DNA from: Comamonas koreensis
GTDB lineage: Bacteria > Pseudomonadota > Gammaproteobacteria > Burkholderiales > Burkholderiaceae_C
NCBI RefSeq assembly: GCF_014076495.1
Contig: NZ_CP043575.1
Location: forward strand, 4,774,001 to 4,838,000
Length of the DNA: 64,000 nt
Direction: 5' to 3'
Part shown: piece by piece, positions 38,173 through 47,341 of the stretch
Position numbering within the stretch: position 1 is the first letter of the stretch
How the letters are laid out: every line of letters starts with the position of its first letter
Position numbers and translations under genes: made by a program
The notes under the pieces: generated by a model
What the model saw: the letters and a program-made list of their open reading frames with translations, nothing else
What the model was told of the DNA's origin: nothing
Databases searched by the model: none

Positions 38173-38209
38173 GGCTGCGCTGCTTCGTGCTGCTGCCGGT
38201 CTGAAGTAA
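38165..38209 (+). pseudogene. displaced ancestral 3' end of metK
   Basis: Fifteen codons read T-D-K-A-A-L-L-R-A-A-A-G-L-K-stop, the metK C-terminus with different codon choices from the copy now in use. It has no start and is cut off from metK by the repeats. A terminator follows 20 bp later, as expected for the original gene end. Confidence 0.75.
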
Positions 38210-38229
38210 TTCAGGTCAGTCTTCGCAAG

Positions 38230-38261
38230 AAATCCGCTCGGAGTGATCCAGCGGATTTTTT
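38230..38261 (+). terminator. intrinsic terminator of the metK unit
   Basis: AAATCCGCT (38230-38238) pairs with AGCGGATTT (38250-38258), followed by T residues, just after the displaced metK end. Confidence 0.85.
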
Positions 38262-38291
38262 CATGGGTGCTCGTCAGTCCAGCCAACGCAT

Positions 38292-38975
38292 TCACAGCCC
38301 CCGCGCACTCAGCGCCAGCTGCAGCCTGAACTCCGGCCGCACCCGGTGCAGTTGCGCCGGCCGATGCGCGCCTCCGGCCTGCATTTGGCCCGGCACGGGC
38401 TCGAGCATGCCCAGCTCGTCCATCTTGCGGCGAAAGCTCACCTTGTTCAGCGGCTCGCCCAGAATGCTTTCATAGACCTGCTGCAGCTGCGGCAGGGTAA
38501 AGCTCTCGCCAAAGAAATGCACCGGCAGCGAGGAGTACTGGCTCTTGCTGCGCACCCGCGCCAGCGCTGCCTGCAGGATCTGCCCATGGTCAAACGGCAG
38601 CTGGCCGGTGGCAGCGACCGGCACCATCTTCAGCCCCTGCCTTGGCGTGGGGAGCTTTTGCTGCGGGATCAGCGCGCAATAGCTGATGGCGACCGACCAG
38701 CCGCGTGGGTCACGCGCCGGCCCGCTAAAAGTGGCCAGCTGCTCCAGGTACGCGTCTTCAATCCCCGCCTTGCTGCGCAGTACGCGGGCGGCACTGGCAT
38801 GGGCGTCGGCGTCTTCTTGCGCATGGATGTAGCCGCCCGGCAAAGCCCATACCCCGGCAAACGGCGCGCGCTCGCGCTGCACCAGCACGACGCTCAGCAC
38901 CCCGTCCACCAAGGTCAGCACCACCACGTCCACCGTGGTCAGCACCTGGATGGAGGCGGTTTCACTTTGCATCAT
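38292..38975 (-). CDS. nrtR: NrtR-type Nudix transcriptional regulator of NAD metabolism
   Basis: A 227-residue protein with an N-terminal Nudix-like domain (about residues 10-140) and a C-terminal winged helix (about 150-215, with LPQLQQVYESILGEPLNKVSFRRK). The Nudix box GGYIHAQEDADAHASAARVLRSKAG lacks the REXXEE core, as in NrtR repressors that sense ADP-ribose rather than hydrolyse it. It is divergent from the NAD salvage operon, its expected target. Start could be either of two adjacent ATGs. Confidence 0.88.
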   Translation of the reverse strand: MMQSETASIQVLTTVDVVVLTLVDGVLSVVLVQRERAPFAGVWALPGGYIHAQEDADAHASAARVLRSKAGIEDAYLEQLATFSGPARDPRGWSVAISYCALIPQQKLPTPRQGLKMVPVAATGQLPFDHGQILQAALARVRSKSQYSSLPVHFFGESFTLPQLQQVYESILGEPLNKVSFRRKMDELGMLEPVPGQMQAGGAHRPAQLHRVRPEFRLQLALSARGL

Positions 38976-39087
38976 TTCTGTACCAAGTCCTTTTCATGAA
39001 GGGCAGTATGCCGCTGCAGCTACCCAGAATCAATAAAAACATAGGCTTCATGCAAAAGATTTCCTGCAAGCCCTCTTCATTAGTTAG

Positions 39088-39116
39088 TTGCAAAAATATT
39101 TTAACAAGCGTAGACT
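39088..39116 (+). promoter_or_regulatory. pncA promoter with overlapping palindromic operator (NrtR candidate)
   Basis: TTGCAA (39088-39093), 17-bp spacer, TAGACT (39111-39116) form a sigma-70-type promoter 24 bp before the start. TTGCAAAAATATTTTAACAA (39088-39107) is a near-perfect dyad (TTG..AAAATATTTT..CAA) covering the -35 and spacer, a position where a repressor would block transcription. Confidence 0.55.
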
Positions 39117-39139
39117 GCCTCACATCGAAGGAGAAAGAC

Positions 39140-39997
39140 ATGCGCCAACGCACACAGCTGCTCATCATCGACCCGCAAAATGACTTTTGCGACCTGCCGC
39201 CAGCCTGGCTCCCCAGCAACGCGGCAAGCCCCGCGCCTTATGCCCCCAGCCTGCCGGTGGCGGGCGCCCATGCGGACATGCGACGCCTGGCGCAGTGGCT
39301 GCTGCAGCATGCCTCGCAGCTCGATGGAATCACCGTCACGCTCGACTCCCACCAGGCCTACGACATTGCCCACCCCGCCTTCTGGCAGCAAGGCGATGGC
39401 AGCCCGGTGCAGCCTTTTACCGCCATCACCGCTGCGCAGCTGCGCGAAGGCAGTTTCAGGCCTCGCAACCCGGACGAGCTGGCCCGTACCCTCGCCTACC
39501 TCAATGCGCTGGAAGCCCAGGGCCGCTACACCTTGATGGTCTGGCCGCTGCACTGCGAAATCGGCAGCATTGGCCATGGCGTGCATGCCGACATCCTGAC
39601 CGCCTGCCGCCAATGGCAAAGCCAGCGCCAGCGCGCGGTGCGCCATGTGTTCAAGGGCATGAATCCGTTGACCGAGCACTACAGCGCCATCTGCGCCGAG
39701 GTACCCGATGCGCAAGACCCGGAAACCCAGTTGAACACCGCCTTGCTGCAGCAGCTGGCGCAGGCCGATACTTTGGTGATCGCCGGGGAAGCGGGCAGCC
39801 ACTGCGTGCGCGCCACCACCGAGCACATCGTGCAGCATATGGCGCCGCTGTGGGGCGCGGAGGATTTCTCGCGCATTGTCCTGCTGACCGACTGCATGAG
39901 CCCTGTGGCCGGCTTTGAAGCGGCACAAGACACCTTTTTGCAGCAGATGCGCGCCCTCGGTGTACGCTGCTGCACCAGCACGGCTTTCAGCTTATAA
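39140..39997 (+). CDS. pncA: isochorismatase-fold cysteine hydrolase, probable nicotinamidase
   Basis: Predicted to convert nicotinamide to nicotinate for NAD salvage. The 285-residue protein has the triad Asp11 (IIDPQNDF), Lys172 (FKGMNPLTEHYSA) and Cys222 (GEAGSHCVRAT), and the metal-site stretch TLDSHQAYDIAHPAFW. It is longer than typical PncA (about 210). GAAGGAG precedes ATG 39140. It heads the operon with pncB, whose product uses its nicotinate. Confidence 0.82.
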   Translation: MRQRTQLLIIDPQNDFCDLPPAWLPSNAASPAPYAPSLPVAGAHADMRRLAQWLLQHASQLDGITVTLDSHQAYDIAHPAFWQQGDGSPVQPFTAITAAQLREGSFRPRNPDELARTLAYLNALEAQGRYTLMVWPLHCEIGSIGHGVHADILTACRQWQSQRQRAVRHVFKGMNPLTEHYSAICAEVPDAQDPETQLNTALLQQLAQADTLVIAGEAGSHCVRATTEHIVQHMAPLWGAEDFSRIVLLTDCMSPVAGFEAAQDTFLQQMRALGVRCCTSTAFSL

Positions 39998-40066
39998 GCC
40001 GTTTGGCCATTGGTGCTTGAGGGACAAGCGCTGATGGATCGTATTTTTGACAGAGAAAGACGCGGT

Positions 40067-41254
40067 ATGCAGCCCATTATCACCAGCCTGCTCGACACCG
40101 ATTTGTACAAATTCACGATGTGGCAGGCCATGCTCCATCGCCACCCGCAAACCCAGTCCACCTACCGCTTTGTCTGCCGCTCGCAGACCGAGTTTCCGCT
40201 GGTAGATCTGCTGGCCGAAGTGCGCGCCGAGATCGACGCGCTGTGCGCGCTGAAATTCAAGAAGGACGAGCTCGACTACCTGGCCAGCCTGCGCTTCATG
40301 AAAAGCGATTTCATCGACTTTCTGCGCATCTTCCAGTTCCAGCGTGATTTCATCGAGGTCGAGCCCGATGGTGACGGCCTGCACATCGTTGCCCATGGCC
40401 CCCAGGTGCATGTGATGGGCTTTGAGATCTTTGTGCTGTCCATCGTCAACGAGCTGTACTTCCGCCGCTTTGAGCAGGCCAGCGCGCTGGCCGAGGGGCG
40501 AAAGCGCCTGGGGGCAAAAATAGTGCGTCTGCAGGAGCTGGCACAAGAGGCCAAGCACCGCCACCCCTTTGAGCTGTTTGATTTTGGCGTGCGCCGGCGC
40601 TTTTCCGCCCCCTGGCAGCGCGAGGTGGTTCAGGCCTTTGCCACGCAGACCGCGCAGTGGTTCAAGGGCACCTCCAACGTGCTGCTGGCGCGCGACCTGA
40701 ACCTGGTGCCCATTGGTACCATGGCCCATGAGTACCTGCAAAGCTACCAGGCCCATGGCGTGCGCCTGCGTGATTTTCAGATCGCCGCGCTGGAAGACTG
40801 GGTGCAGGAATACCGGGGCGACCTGGGCATTGCGCTGACCGACACCGTCGGCATGGACGCCTTCCTCGCCGATTTCGACATGTACTTTGCCAAGCTGTTC
40901 GACGGCTTGCGCCATGACTCGGGCGACCCCTACGAATGGGGCGAAAAGGCACTGGCCCACTATGCCAAGCTGCGTATCAATGCGCATGCCAAGCGCCTGG
41001 TGTTCTCCGATGGCCTGACCCTGGACAGCGCGCTGGCGCTCTACCAGCACTTTGCCGATCGTATCCAGTGCGGCTTTGGCATTGGCACCCAGCTGGCCAA
41101 CGACATGGGCCTCAAGCAGCTCAACATCGTGATGAAGCTCACCCACGCCAATGGCCAGCCAGTGGCCAAGCTCAGCGACAGCCCAGGCAAGACCCTGTGC
41201 GACGACGAGACCTACCTGGCCTACCTCAAGCAAGTGTTCCATGTGACGCAGTAA
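40067..41254 (+). CDS. pncB: nicotinate phosphoribosyltransferase
   Basis: Joins nicotinate to PRPP with ATP to give nicotinate mononucleotide. The 395-residue protein begins [18 protein letters not shown], a hallmark N-terminus, and has [20 protein letters not shown] and GLRHDSGDP, the last containing the family histidine. Upstream in-frame ATGs at 40010 and 40034 are not favoured by the family N-terminus. It is followed after 9 bp by nadE. Confidence 0.94.
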   Translation: MQPIITSLLDTDLYKFTMWQAMLHRHPQTQSTYRFVCRSQTEFPLVDLLAEVRAEIDALCALKFKKDELDYLASLRFMKSDFIDFLRIFQFQRDFIEVEPDGDGLHIVAHGPQVHVMGFEIFVLSIVNELYFRRFEQASALAEGRKRLGAKIVRLQELAQEAKHRHPFELFDFGVRRRFSAPWQREVVQAFATQTAQWFKGTSNVLLARDLNLVPIGTMAHEYLQSYQAHGVRLRDFQIAALEDWVQEYRGDLGIALTDTVGMDAFLADFDMYFAKLFDGLRHDSGDPYEWGEKALAHYAKLRINAHAKRLVFSDGLTLDSALALYQHFADRIQCGFGIGTQLANDMGLKQLNIVMKLTHANGQPVAKLSDSPGKTLCDDETYLAYLKQVFHVTQ

Positions 41255-41263
41255 GGAGCCGCG

Positions 41264-42964
41264 ATGCTCAAGATCACCCTGGCCCAGCTCAACCCCACCG
41301 TGGGCGATATGGACGGCAACATCGACCAGATGCTGGCCGCCGCCCGCCAGGCGCAGGCTGAAGGCGCGCAACTGGTCGTGTTTGCCGAGCTGTCGCTGAC
41401 CTCCTACTACCCCGGCGACCTGCTCGACGAGCCCGATTTTCTGGCCCGCGTCGATGCCGGCATTGCCCGCCTGTTGCAAGAGAGCCAGCAACTGCCCGAT
41501 CTGCACTGGGTGCTGGGTGCGCCCACCCGCGCCGCCGGCCCCGGCAAGCATCTGCACAACAGCCTCTTGGTGCTGCACAACGGCGCCATCCGCCTGCAGT
41601 ACGACAAGCAGCTGCTGCCCACCTACAACATCTTTGACGAGCGCCGCCACTTCGAGCCCGGCCGCGACGTGGCCAAGGTGCTGCGTATCGGCCAGATGCA
41701 GGTCGGCTTTCTGATCTGCGAGGACGGCTGGAACGACAGCGGCGCCGACTACGCCACCAACCCCTTCGAGCGCATGGCCGATGCTGCGCCCGATGTGGTG
41801 GTCAGCATCAATGCCAGCCCCAGCCACCTGGGCAAGCGCGAGGAGCGCCACCAGATCTTCAGCCATGCTGCGCGCCGCCATGGCCTGCCGATTCTGTATG
41901 TCAACCAGATCGGGGGCCAGGACCAGATCGTGTTCGATGGCGCATCGTTTGCGGTACAGCCCGAGCGCGGCATTGTCTGGGAGGCGCCGCGCTTTGTGCA
42001 AACCGTCTGCACGCTGGGCTTTGACAACGGCGACTTCTGCCTGCCCGATGGCACACGGCCCGCCACCCCTCCGGCAGAAGGCCTGCCGACGATGGAGTTC
42101 TACCGCCAGCAGACCATTCTGGGCCTGCGCGACTATGCGCGCCGCTGCGGCTTTCGCCAGGTGGTGGTCGGCAGCTCCGGCGGTATCGATTCGGCGCTGA
42201 CCCTGGCCTTGGCGGCCGAGGCGCTCGGCCCCGAGAACGTGGTCGGCATCACCATGCCCTCGCGTTACTCCTCCAGCGGCTCGGTGGACGATTCGGTGGC
42301 GCTGTGCCGCAACCTGGGCATTGCGCTGCACACGCACCCGATTGCCGACTTGGTACAGGGCTATGCCCAGCAGTTCGAGACCAGCTTTGGCGCGCCCTTG
42401 CAAGGCCTGCCGCTGGAGAACGTCCAGGCCCGCATTCGCGGCACCATCCTGATGGAGTACAGCAATGCTTTTGGCCACCTGCTGCTGACCACGGGCAACA
42501 AGTCCGAGATCTCGGTGGGCTACTGCACCTTGTATGGCGACACCAACGGCGGCCTGGGCCTGATCGGCGACCTGTACAAGACGGAGGTGTTCGCGCTCGC
42601 GCGCCATATCAACGCCAGCGCCGGGCGCGAGATCATCCCCCGGGCCATCATTGACAAGCCGCCGTCGGCCGAGCTGGCCCCCGACCAGAAGGACGAGGAC
42701 AGCCTGCCGCCCTATGCCGTGCTCGACGAGATCCTCAAGATCCTCATTGAAGGCCAGCGCCTGTCGAGCCTGGAGTACGACGCCGCGCGCCTCTTTGTCG
42801 ATCGCTTTGTACAGACCGAGGCAGGACGCCAGACCCTCGCCAAGGTGCAGCGCATGGTCCACCGCAGTGAGTACAAGCGCCGCCAGGCGCCGCCCATCCT
42901 GCGCCTGCGCCCACGCGCCTTTGGCACCGGCCGGCAAATGCCGATTGCGGCCTACTACCCGTAA
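41264..42964 (+). CDS. nadE: glutamine-dependent NAD synthetase
   Basis: Amidates nicotinate adenine dinucleotide to NAD. The 566-residue enzyme has an N-terminal nitrilase-type glutaminase domain with triad Glu42, Lys115 and Cys152 (FLICEDGW) and a C-terminal synthetase domain with the ATP-pyrophosphatase loop SSGGIDS near residue 305. GGAG precedes ATG 41264, and it is packed against pncB. Confidence 0.95.
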   Translation: MLKITLAQLNPTVGDMDGNIDQMLAAARQAQAEGAQLVVFAELSLTSYYPGDLLDEPDFLARVDAGIARLLQESQQLPDLHWVLGAPTRAAGPGKHLHNSLLVLHNGAIRLQYDKQLLPTYNIFDERRHFEPGRDVAKVLRIGQMQVGFLICEDGWNDSGADYATNPFERMADAAPDVVVSINASPSHLGKREERHQIFSHAARRHGLPILYVNQIGGQDQIVFDGASFAVQPERGIVWEAPRFVQTVCTLGFDNGDFCLPDGTRPATPPAEGLPTMEFYRQQTILGLRDYARRCGFRQVVVGSSGGIDSALTLALAAEALGPENVVGITMPSRYSSSGSVDDSVALCRNLGIALHTHPIADLVQGYAQQFETSFGAPLQGLPLENVQARIRGTILMEYSNAFGHLLLTTGNKSEISVGYCTLYGDTNGGLGLIGDLYKTEVFALARHINASAGREIIPRAIIDKPPSAELAPDQKDEDSLPPYAVLDEILKILIEGQRLSSLEYDAARLFVDRFVQTEAGRQTLAKVQRMVHRSEYKRRQAPPILRLRPRAFGTGRQMPIAAYYP

Positions 42965-43137
42965 GACCCCTTTGCAAAACCGCCTGCCGTGCTCTGAACC
43001 TGGGCCCGGGCGATCCGCCTCCATCCCATTCGGCGCGGGTCTTGCAGAGGATCCTCAAAGGCAAAGGGCGGCGACCCGGCACATCCACAGCGCATAATCC
43101 CCAACCAGCACCCCAGCAGGCACCAAGACAACGAGAC

Positions 43138-44187
43138 ATGACCGCAGCTACCGAGCACTATGACCTGGCCGTACTGATTGGCCGCTTCCAGCCTCCGCAC
43201 CTGGGCCATCTGGCCTTGCTGCAGCAGGCGCTTGCCCGCGCCAGCAGGGTGGTGGTGGTATTGGGATCTGCGCTGCAGGCCCGCAGCCCCAAGAACCCCT
43301 TCACCTGGCAAGAGCGCGCGCAGATGTTTGCTGCAGCGCTCAGCCCCGCCGATGCGGCGCGCCTGGTGTTTGTGCCCATCCGCGATTACTACGACGAGCC
43401 GCGCTGGGTGACCGCCGTGCGCGAGGCCGTCACCAGCCACAGCACGCCGGGCGCCCGCATTGGCCTGGTGGGCCATTTCAAGGACGAGAGCAGCAGCTAC
43501 CTGGCCCACTTCCCCGGCTGGGAGCTGGTGAGCCTGCCGCGCCAGAACAGCATCGACGCCACCCCCATCCGCGACGCCTACTTTGGCACGCAAGGCGATG
43601 GCTCTGCAGCAAGCCTCGCCGCCTTGGCCGATATGCTGCCAGCCAGCTCGCTGCAGTTTCTGCAGCAGTTCCGCACCAGCGCAGAATACGCCGCGCTGCA
43701 CACCGAATGGCAGATGCTGCGCCGCTACCATGCCTCCTGGGCGGCAGCGCCCTACCCGCCCATCTTTGTCACCGTCGATGCATTGCTGCGCTGCGGCAAC
43801 GAGGTGCTGCTGATCCGCCGTGGCCATGCACCGGGCAAGGGCTTGCTGGCCCTGCCCGGCGGCTTTGTCGAGCCGCGCGACAGCCTGTGGCAATCCTGCC
43901 TGCGTGAGCTGCAGGAAGAGACGCATTGCGCGCTGGACGAGTCGCAACTGCAGGCCAGCCTGCAATCGGTGACCGTGTTCGACCACCCCGACCGCAGCCA
44001 GCGTGGCCGCACCATCACCCATGTGCACTATTTCGACCTGCAGCGCAGCCCCAAGCCTGCGGTGCGTGCCGACGATGATGCAGCCGAGGCCTTTTGGCTC
44101 AGCATCGATGCGATACGCGCCCGCGAGGCCGAGTTTTTTGAGGACCATTTCCAGATTCTGCAAAAACTGGTGGCAGCCTCACATTGA
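43138..44187 (+). CDS. nadM: bifunctional NMN adenylyltransferase/Nudix hydrolase
   Basis: A fusion of a NadM-like nucleotidyltransferase (GRFQPPHLGHL near residues 16-26, IDATPIRD near 139-146) and a C-terminal Nudix domain (about residues 205-340). The N-terminal part joins NMN or NaMN to ATP; the Nudix part in known fusions hydrolyses ADP-ribose. The Nudix box GGFVEPRDSLWQSCLRELQEETHC has Asp for the first Glu and His for the final Gly. It lies 173 bp after nadE, in the same direction. Confidence 0.92.
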   Translation: MTAATEHYDLAVLIGRFQPPHLGHLALLQQALARASRVVVVLGSALQARSPKNPFTWQERAQMFAAALSPADAARLVFVPIRDYYDEPRWVTAVREAVTSHSTPGARIGLVGHFKDESSSYLAHFPGWELVSLPRQNSIDATPIRDAYFGTQGDGSAASLAALADMLPASSLQFLQQFRTSAEYAALHTEWQMLRRYHASWAAAPYPPIFVTVDALLRCGNEVLLIRRGHAPGKGLLALPGGFVEPRDSLWQSCLRELQEETHCALDESQLQASLQSVTVFDHPDRSQRGRTITHVHYFDLQRSPKPAVRADDDAAEAFWLSIDAIRAREAEFFEDHFQILQKLVAASH

Positions 44188-44306
44188 TGGGCAACGTCAA
44201 CGCAACGCTGGTGCAGCCTTCCTCCCCCAACAGCCAACCATGTAGGCCGCCCACAGTGCGGCCTGCATACACAGACTCACCAGGCTAACCCCCTGGCCAT
44301 TGATCC

Positions 44307-44792
44307 ATGACGACAGCGCTCCACATCCGCCCCGCCACCATCGACGACACCGACACCATCCTGCGCTTTGTGCGCGATCTGGCCGTCTATGAAAATGCCG
44401 AGCACGAGGTGCTCGCGACCCCCGCCCATGTGCACAAGACCATGTTCAGCGAGGGTGCCACGGCGCATGGCCTTATCTGCGAGCAGGAGGGCCAGGCCAT
44501 TGGCTTTGCCGTGTATTTTTTCAACTACTCCACCTGGCAGGGGCGCAATGGCCTCTACCTGGAAGACCTGTACGTCGACCCCAGCCACCGTGGCAGCGGC
44601 GCGGGCAAGGCCTTGCTGCGCCATCTGGCGCGCATTGCCGTGGACAAGGACTGCGGGCGCTTCGAGTGGAGCGTGCTGGACTGGAACACGCCATCGATCC
44701 AGTTCTATGACAGCCTGGGCGCCAAGCCGCAGAGCGAATGGATTCGCTACCGGATGACCGGCGAGGCGCTGGAGGCCTTTGCCAAAGGGTGA
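44307..44792 (+). CDS. GNAT-family N-acetyltransferase (diamine acetyltransferase-like)
   Basis: A 161-residue acetyl-CoA-dependent enzyme. The acetyl-CoA loop reads RGSGAGKALL, preceded by LYLEDLYVDP as in spermidine/spermine acetyltransferase relatives, with WNTPSIQFYDSLGA near the end. The acceptor is unknown; a polyamine or thialysine is possible. It is 119 bp after nadM and may not belong to the NAD operon. Confidence 0.85.
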   Translation: MTTALHIRPATIDDTDTILRFVRDLAVYENAEHEVLATPAHVHKTMFSEGATAHGLICEQEGQAIGFAVYFFNYSTWQGRNGLYLEDLYVDPSHRGSGAGKALLRHLARIAVDKDCGRFEWSVLDWNTPSIQFYDSLGAKPQSEWIRYRMTGEALEAFAKG

Positions 44793-44889
44793 TGCATCAC
44801 AGCGGCTAGCGCCGTGCACCATTCAGACCCCGCCAGGATGAGATGAAGCCAAGGCCCGCCCGGAGGCCCGGAGAGGCCGAGCCACCGCC

Positions 44890-45792
44890 TCAGACCGCTG
44901 CGGGGTCAAAATCCAGCTGGTAGTTTTGCGGGCCGCGTGCTGCGATCTTCAAGGCGCCCATGCGGTTGCCCAGTTCCACACAGGTGCGCAGCGGGCGGCC
45001 CTGCTCCAGGCCCCAGAGCAGACCACCGCGCCAGGCATCGCCGCAGCCGGTCGGGTCGACCACGGCCGTGGCCTGGATGCCAGGCACATGCATGCGCTCG
45101 CCGTTTTCCCACAGATCGCAGCCTTCGGCACCCAAGGTCACCATCAGGCCCTGCACCTGGGTAGAGATCTCGGCAAACGACAGGCCGGTGCGCTCGCTCA
45201 GCATCTTGCCTTCGTAGTCGTTCACCGTCACCCAGGTGGCCAGGCTGATGAAATGGCGCAGGTCATTGCCATCGAACATCGGCAGGCCCTGGCCAGGGTC
45301 AAACACAAAGGGAATGCCAGCGGCATGCAGCTGCTCGGCGTGCTGCAGCATGGCGTCACGCCCATCGGGCGCGACGATGCCAATGGCCGCGCCGCAGTCC
45401 TTGGTGATGGTGTTTTCATGGGCCTGCATCATCGCACCGGGGTGGAAGGCGGTGATCTGGTTGTTGTCCATGTCGGTGGTGATCATGCACTGGGCGGTGT
45501 AGTGGTCGTCGAGCTTTTTGATAAAGCGCGTATCGATACCCAGCTGCTTGAAATGCGCGACATAGCCGTCGCCATCATGGCCCACCACGGCCATTGGCAG
45601 CGCCTGGCCGCCCAGCAGGTGCAGCGCATAGGCAATATTGCCGGCGCAGCCGCCAAAATCGCGGCGCAAGGTCGGCACGAGAAAGGACACGTTCAGGATA
45701 TGGATCTGATCGGGCATGATCTGGTCGGCAAAGCGGCCCGAAAATGTCATGATGTTGTCAAATGCGAGCGAGCCGCAGATCAGCGAAGCCAT
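44890..45792 (-). CDS. PfkB-family carbohydrate/adenosine kinase
   Basis: A 300-residue ribokinase-family kinase with FGGCAGNIAYAL near residue 46, VTLGAEG and the anion-hole/base motif DPTGCGDAWRGG (GCGD in place of the usual GAGD). Related proteins are annotated as adenosine kinases, but the substrate cannot be read from sequence. It is the last gene of prmA-DUF3426-pfkB, 27 bp after the preceding stop. Confidence 0.85.
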   Translation of the reverse strand: MASLICGSLAFDNIMTFSGRFADQIMPDQIHILNVSFLVPTLRRDFGGCAGNIAYALHLLGGQALPMAVVGHDGDGYVAHFKQLGIDTRFIKKLDDHYTAQCMITTDMDNNQITAFHPGAMMQAHENTITKDCGAAIGIVAPDGRDAMLQHAEQLHAAGIPFVFDPGQGLPMFDGNDLRHFISLATWVTVNDYEGKMLSERTGLSFAEISTQVQGLMVTLGAEGCDLWENGERMHVPGIQATAVVDPTGCGDAWRGGLLWGLEQGRPLRTCVELGNRMGALKIAARGPQNYQLDFDPAAV

Positions 45793-45819
45793 GAAGCTAT
45801 TCTTTCTGTTATCAAAAAT

Positions 45820-47316
45820 TCAAGGGTAGAACGCCAGCACGCGGTAGCCCACGACATCACCTGCCGCCTCTGCCACCTGGATGACCATCTCTGCCGTCCA
45901 CTCGCCATGCGCGTCCAGCGCGGCAGGCGCCTGCAGCTCCTGCGGAGTCAGCACACGGCGCAGCACCAGTTTTTCTGCCGCGTCATTGAGGCTCAGCTCC
46001 AGCGCAGGGACCGCCACCGGATTGTCGGCACCATTGCGCAAGACCACGCGCAGCCGGAACTGGCGCGGCCCCACGGCGTTGAAGCTGGTGCTGTCGATAG
46101 ACACGGCCTGCAGTTGCCTAGGCGGCGCAATCTCGCAGCCCGCGAGGCGGCAAGCGGCTTGCAATGCCGGGCGCCATTGGGGTTGGGCCAGGGCCAGGCG
46201 GTCACGCTGGGTCAGCGCGATCTGCAGCAGCAAGGCCGCCAACAGCAGCAGGCTGAGCAACAGCGACAGCACGACGACCCAGGGCTTGCGCCAGAAGGCC
46301 TTGCGCTTGGCGGCGCGCACAAAACCTGGCTCGGCCACGGCATCCATGCCGGCAGAAGCGGCTGCATCGGCCGCCGCAACGGCCTCATCCATCTGCGCCA
46401 CATAGTTGGTCGGTGCAGCCAGCGAGGGCTCCCGCTTGCCGGCATCCAGGGTTCTGCCAGCCATCTCGGGCGCCAGCAGCAGCCCATCCTCTTGCCGCGC
46501 CGCCGGGCCGGGGGCGGACAGATCATGGGCGCTGCTCTGCCTCAAATACGGCGGAGGTGAAGCCGGCTCCTGGACCTGCAGCTCTTTTGCAGCAGGGGCA
46601 GCGGCAGCTGCCACCACATCCTCCACGACCAGCGGTGCGGCCTCATCCAGCAGCGCGGGCTGCGCTGGCTCTGGCGGCACAGGCGCTGGTACGGGCTTTT
46701 GGCGCTCGGCAATGGCCTCCAGCAGACGGCCCTCGCGGGCTTGCAGTTCCGCCAGGTCATCCGTCGCCGAAAAGTCCACCCGGCTGCTGCGCAGCGATTC
46801 CGGGCGCTGGTCCGCCATCGGCTGCCATTCGCTCTCCAGACCGCTGCGGTCCTGGCCTGCGGGTGGCGCGACAGGGGTCTGCGCCTGGGCCTCTTCCTCA
46901 TAGGCCTGCATCCAGGACGAATCCACATAGCCCGAATCCCCGCTCGCATTGGCGCGGCGCGGAAACACCAGCACCGACAGCTCGGGCACCTGGGCGTTGG
47001 GGTTCACCTGCAGCGAGTTCTCCGTCCGCAGCACTGCAGCCCCCGCCTGCGCCGGCTCTGGGCTGGGCGTAGGGACAGCAGGCGAGGCCACCTGCGATGG
47101 AGCCACCACCGGGGCCTGCGTGGCGACAGCGGGATGCTCAGCCGGCGCCTGCGTGCCTGCGGGCGCTGCCGCCGGTGCACTGGCCGCCAGGTGTGTCAGC
47201 GCATCAAACACCGCCTTGCACTTGCCACAGCGCACCCAGCCATCGGAGATGCGCAATTGGTCATCCACCACCTTGAAGCGGGTCTGGCACTGGGGGCAAC
47301 GCGTTATCTGGCTCAT
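45820..47316 (-). CDS. zinc-ribbon (MJ0042) and DUF3426 membrane protein
   Basis: A 498-residue protein with an N-terminal zinc ribbon (Cys7, Cys10, Cys30, Cys33), a long Ala/Pro-rich disordered section, one membrane helix near residues 345-370 and a C-terminal periplasmic DUF3426 domain. Function is unknown; the family typically follows prmA in betaproteobacteria, as here, 25 bp downstream. Confidence 0.85.
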   Translation of the reverse strand: MSQITRCPQCQTRFKVVDDQLRISDGWVRCGKCKAVFDALTHLAASAPAAAPAGTQAPAEHPAVATQAPVVAPSQVASPAVPTPSPEPAQAGAAVLRTENSLQVNPNAQVPELSVLVFPRRANASGDSGYVDSSWMQAYEEEAQAQTPVAPPAGQDRSGLESEWQPMADQRPESLRSSRVDFSATDDLAELQAREGRLLEAIAERQKPVPAPVPPEPAQPALLDEAAPLVVEDVVAAAAAPAAKELQVQEPASPPPYLRQSSAHDLSAPGPAARQEDGLLLAPEMAGRTLDAGKREPSLAAPTNYVAQMDEAVAAADAAASAGMDAVAEPGFVRAAKRKAFWRKPWVVVLSLLLSLLLLAALLLQIALTQRDRLALAQPQWRPALQAACRLAGCEIAPPRQLQAVSIDSTSFNAVGPRQFRLRVVLRNGADNPVAVPALELSLNDAAEKLVLRRVLTPQELQAPAALDAHGEWTAEMVIQVAEAAGDVVGYRVLAFYP

Positions 47317-47341
47317 CGCAGTGGATTGTAGGGTCAGAAGT

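Noticed and set aside
36654..38295. minus-strand open frames over metK and the repeats with a repeated peptide
   Set aside because: The repeated peptide simply reflects the 134-bp DNA repeat; there is no ribosome site or known family.
39992..43024. 1010-residue open frame on the minus strand
   Set aside because: It is the antisense shadow of pncB and nadE in GC-rich sequence, with low-complexity composition and no domain.
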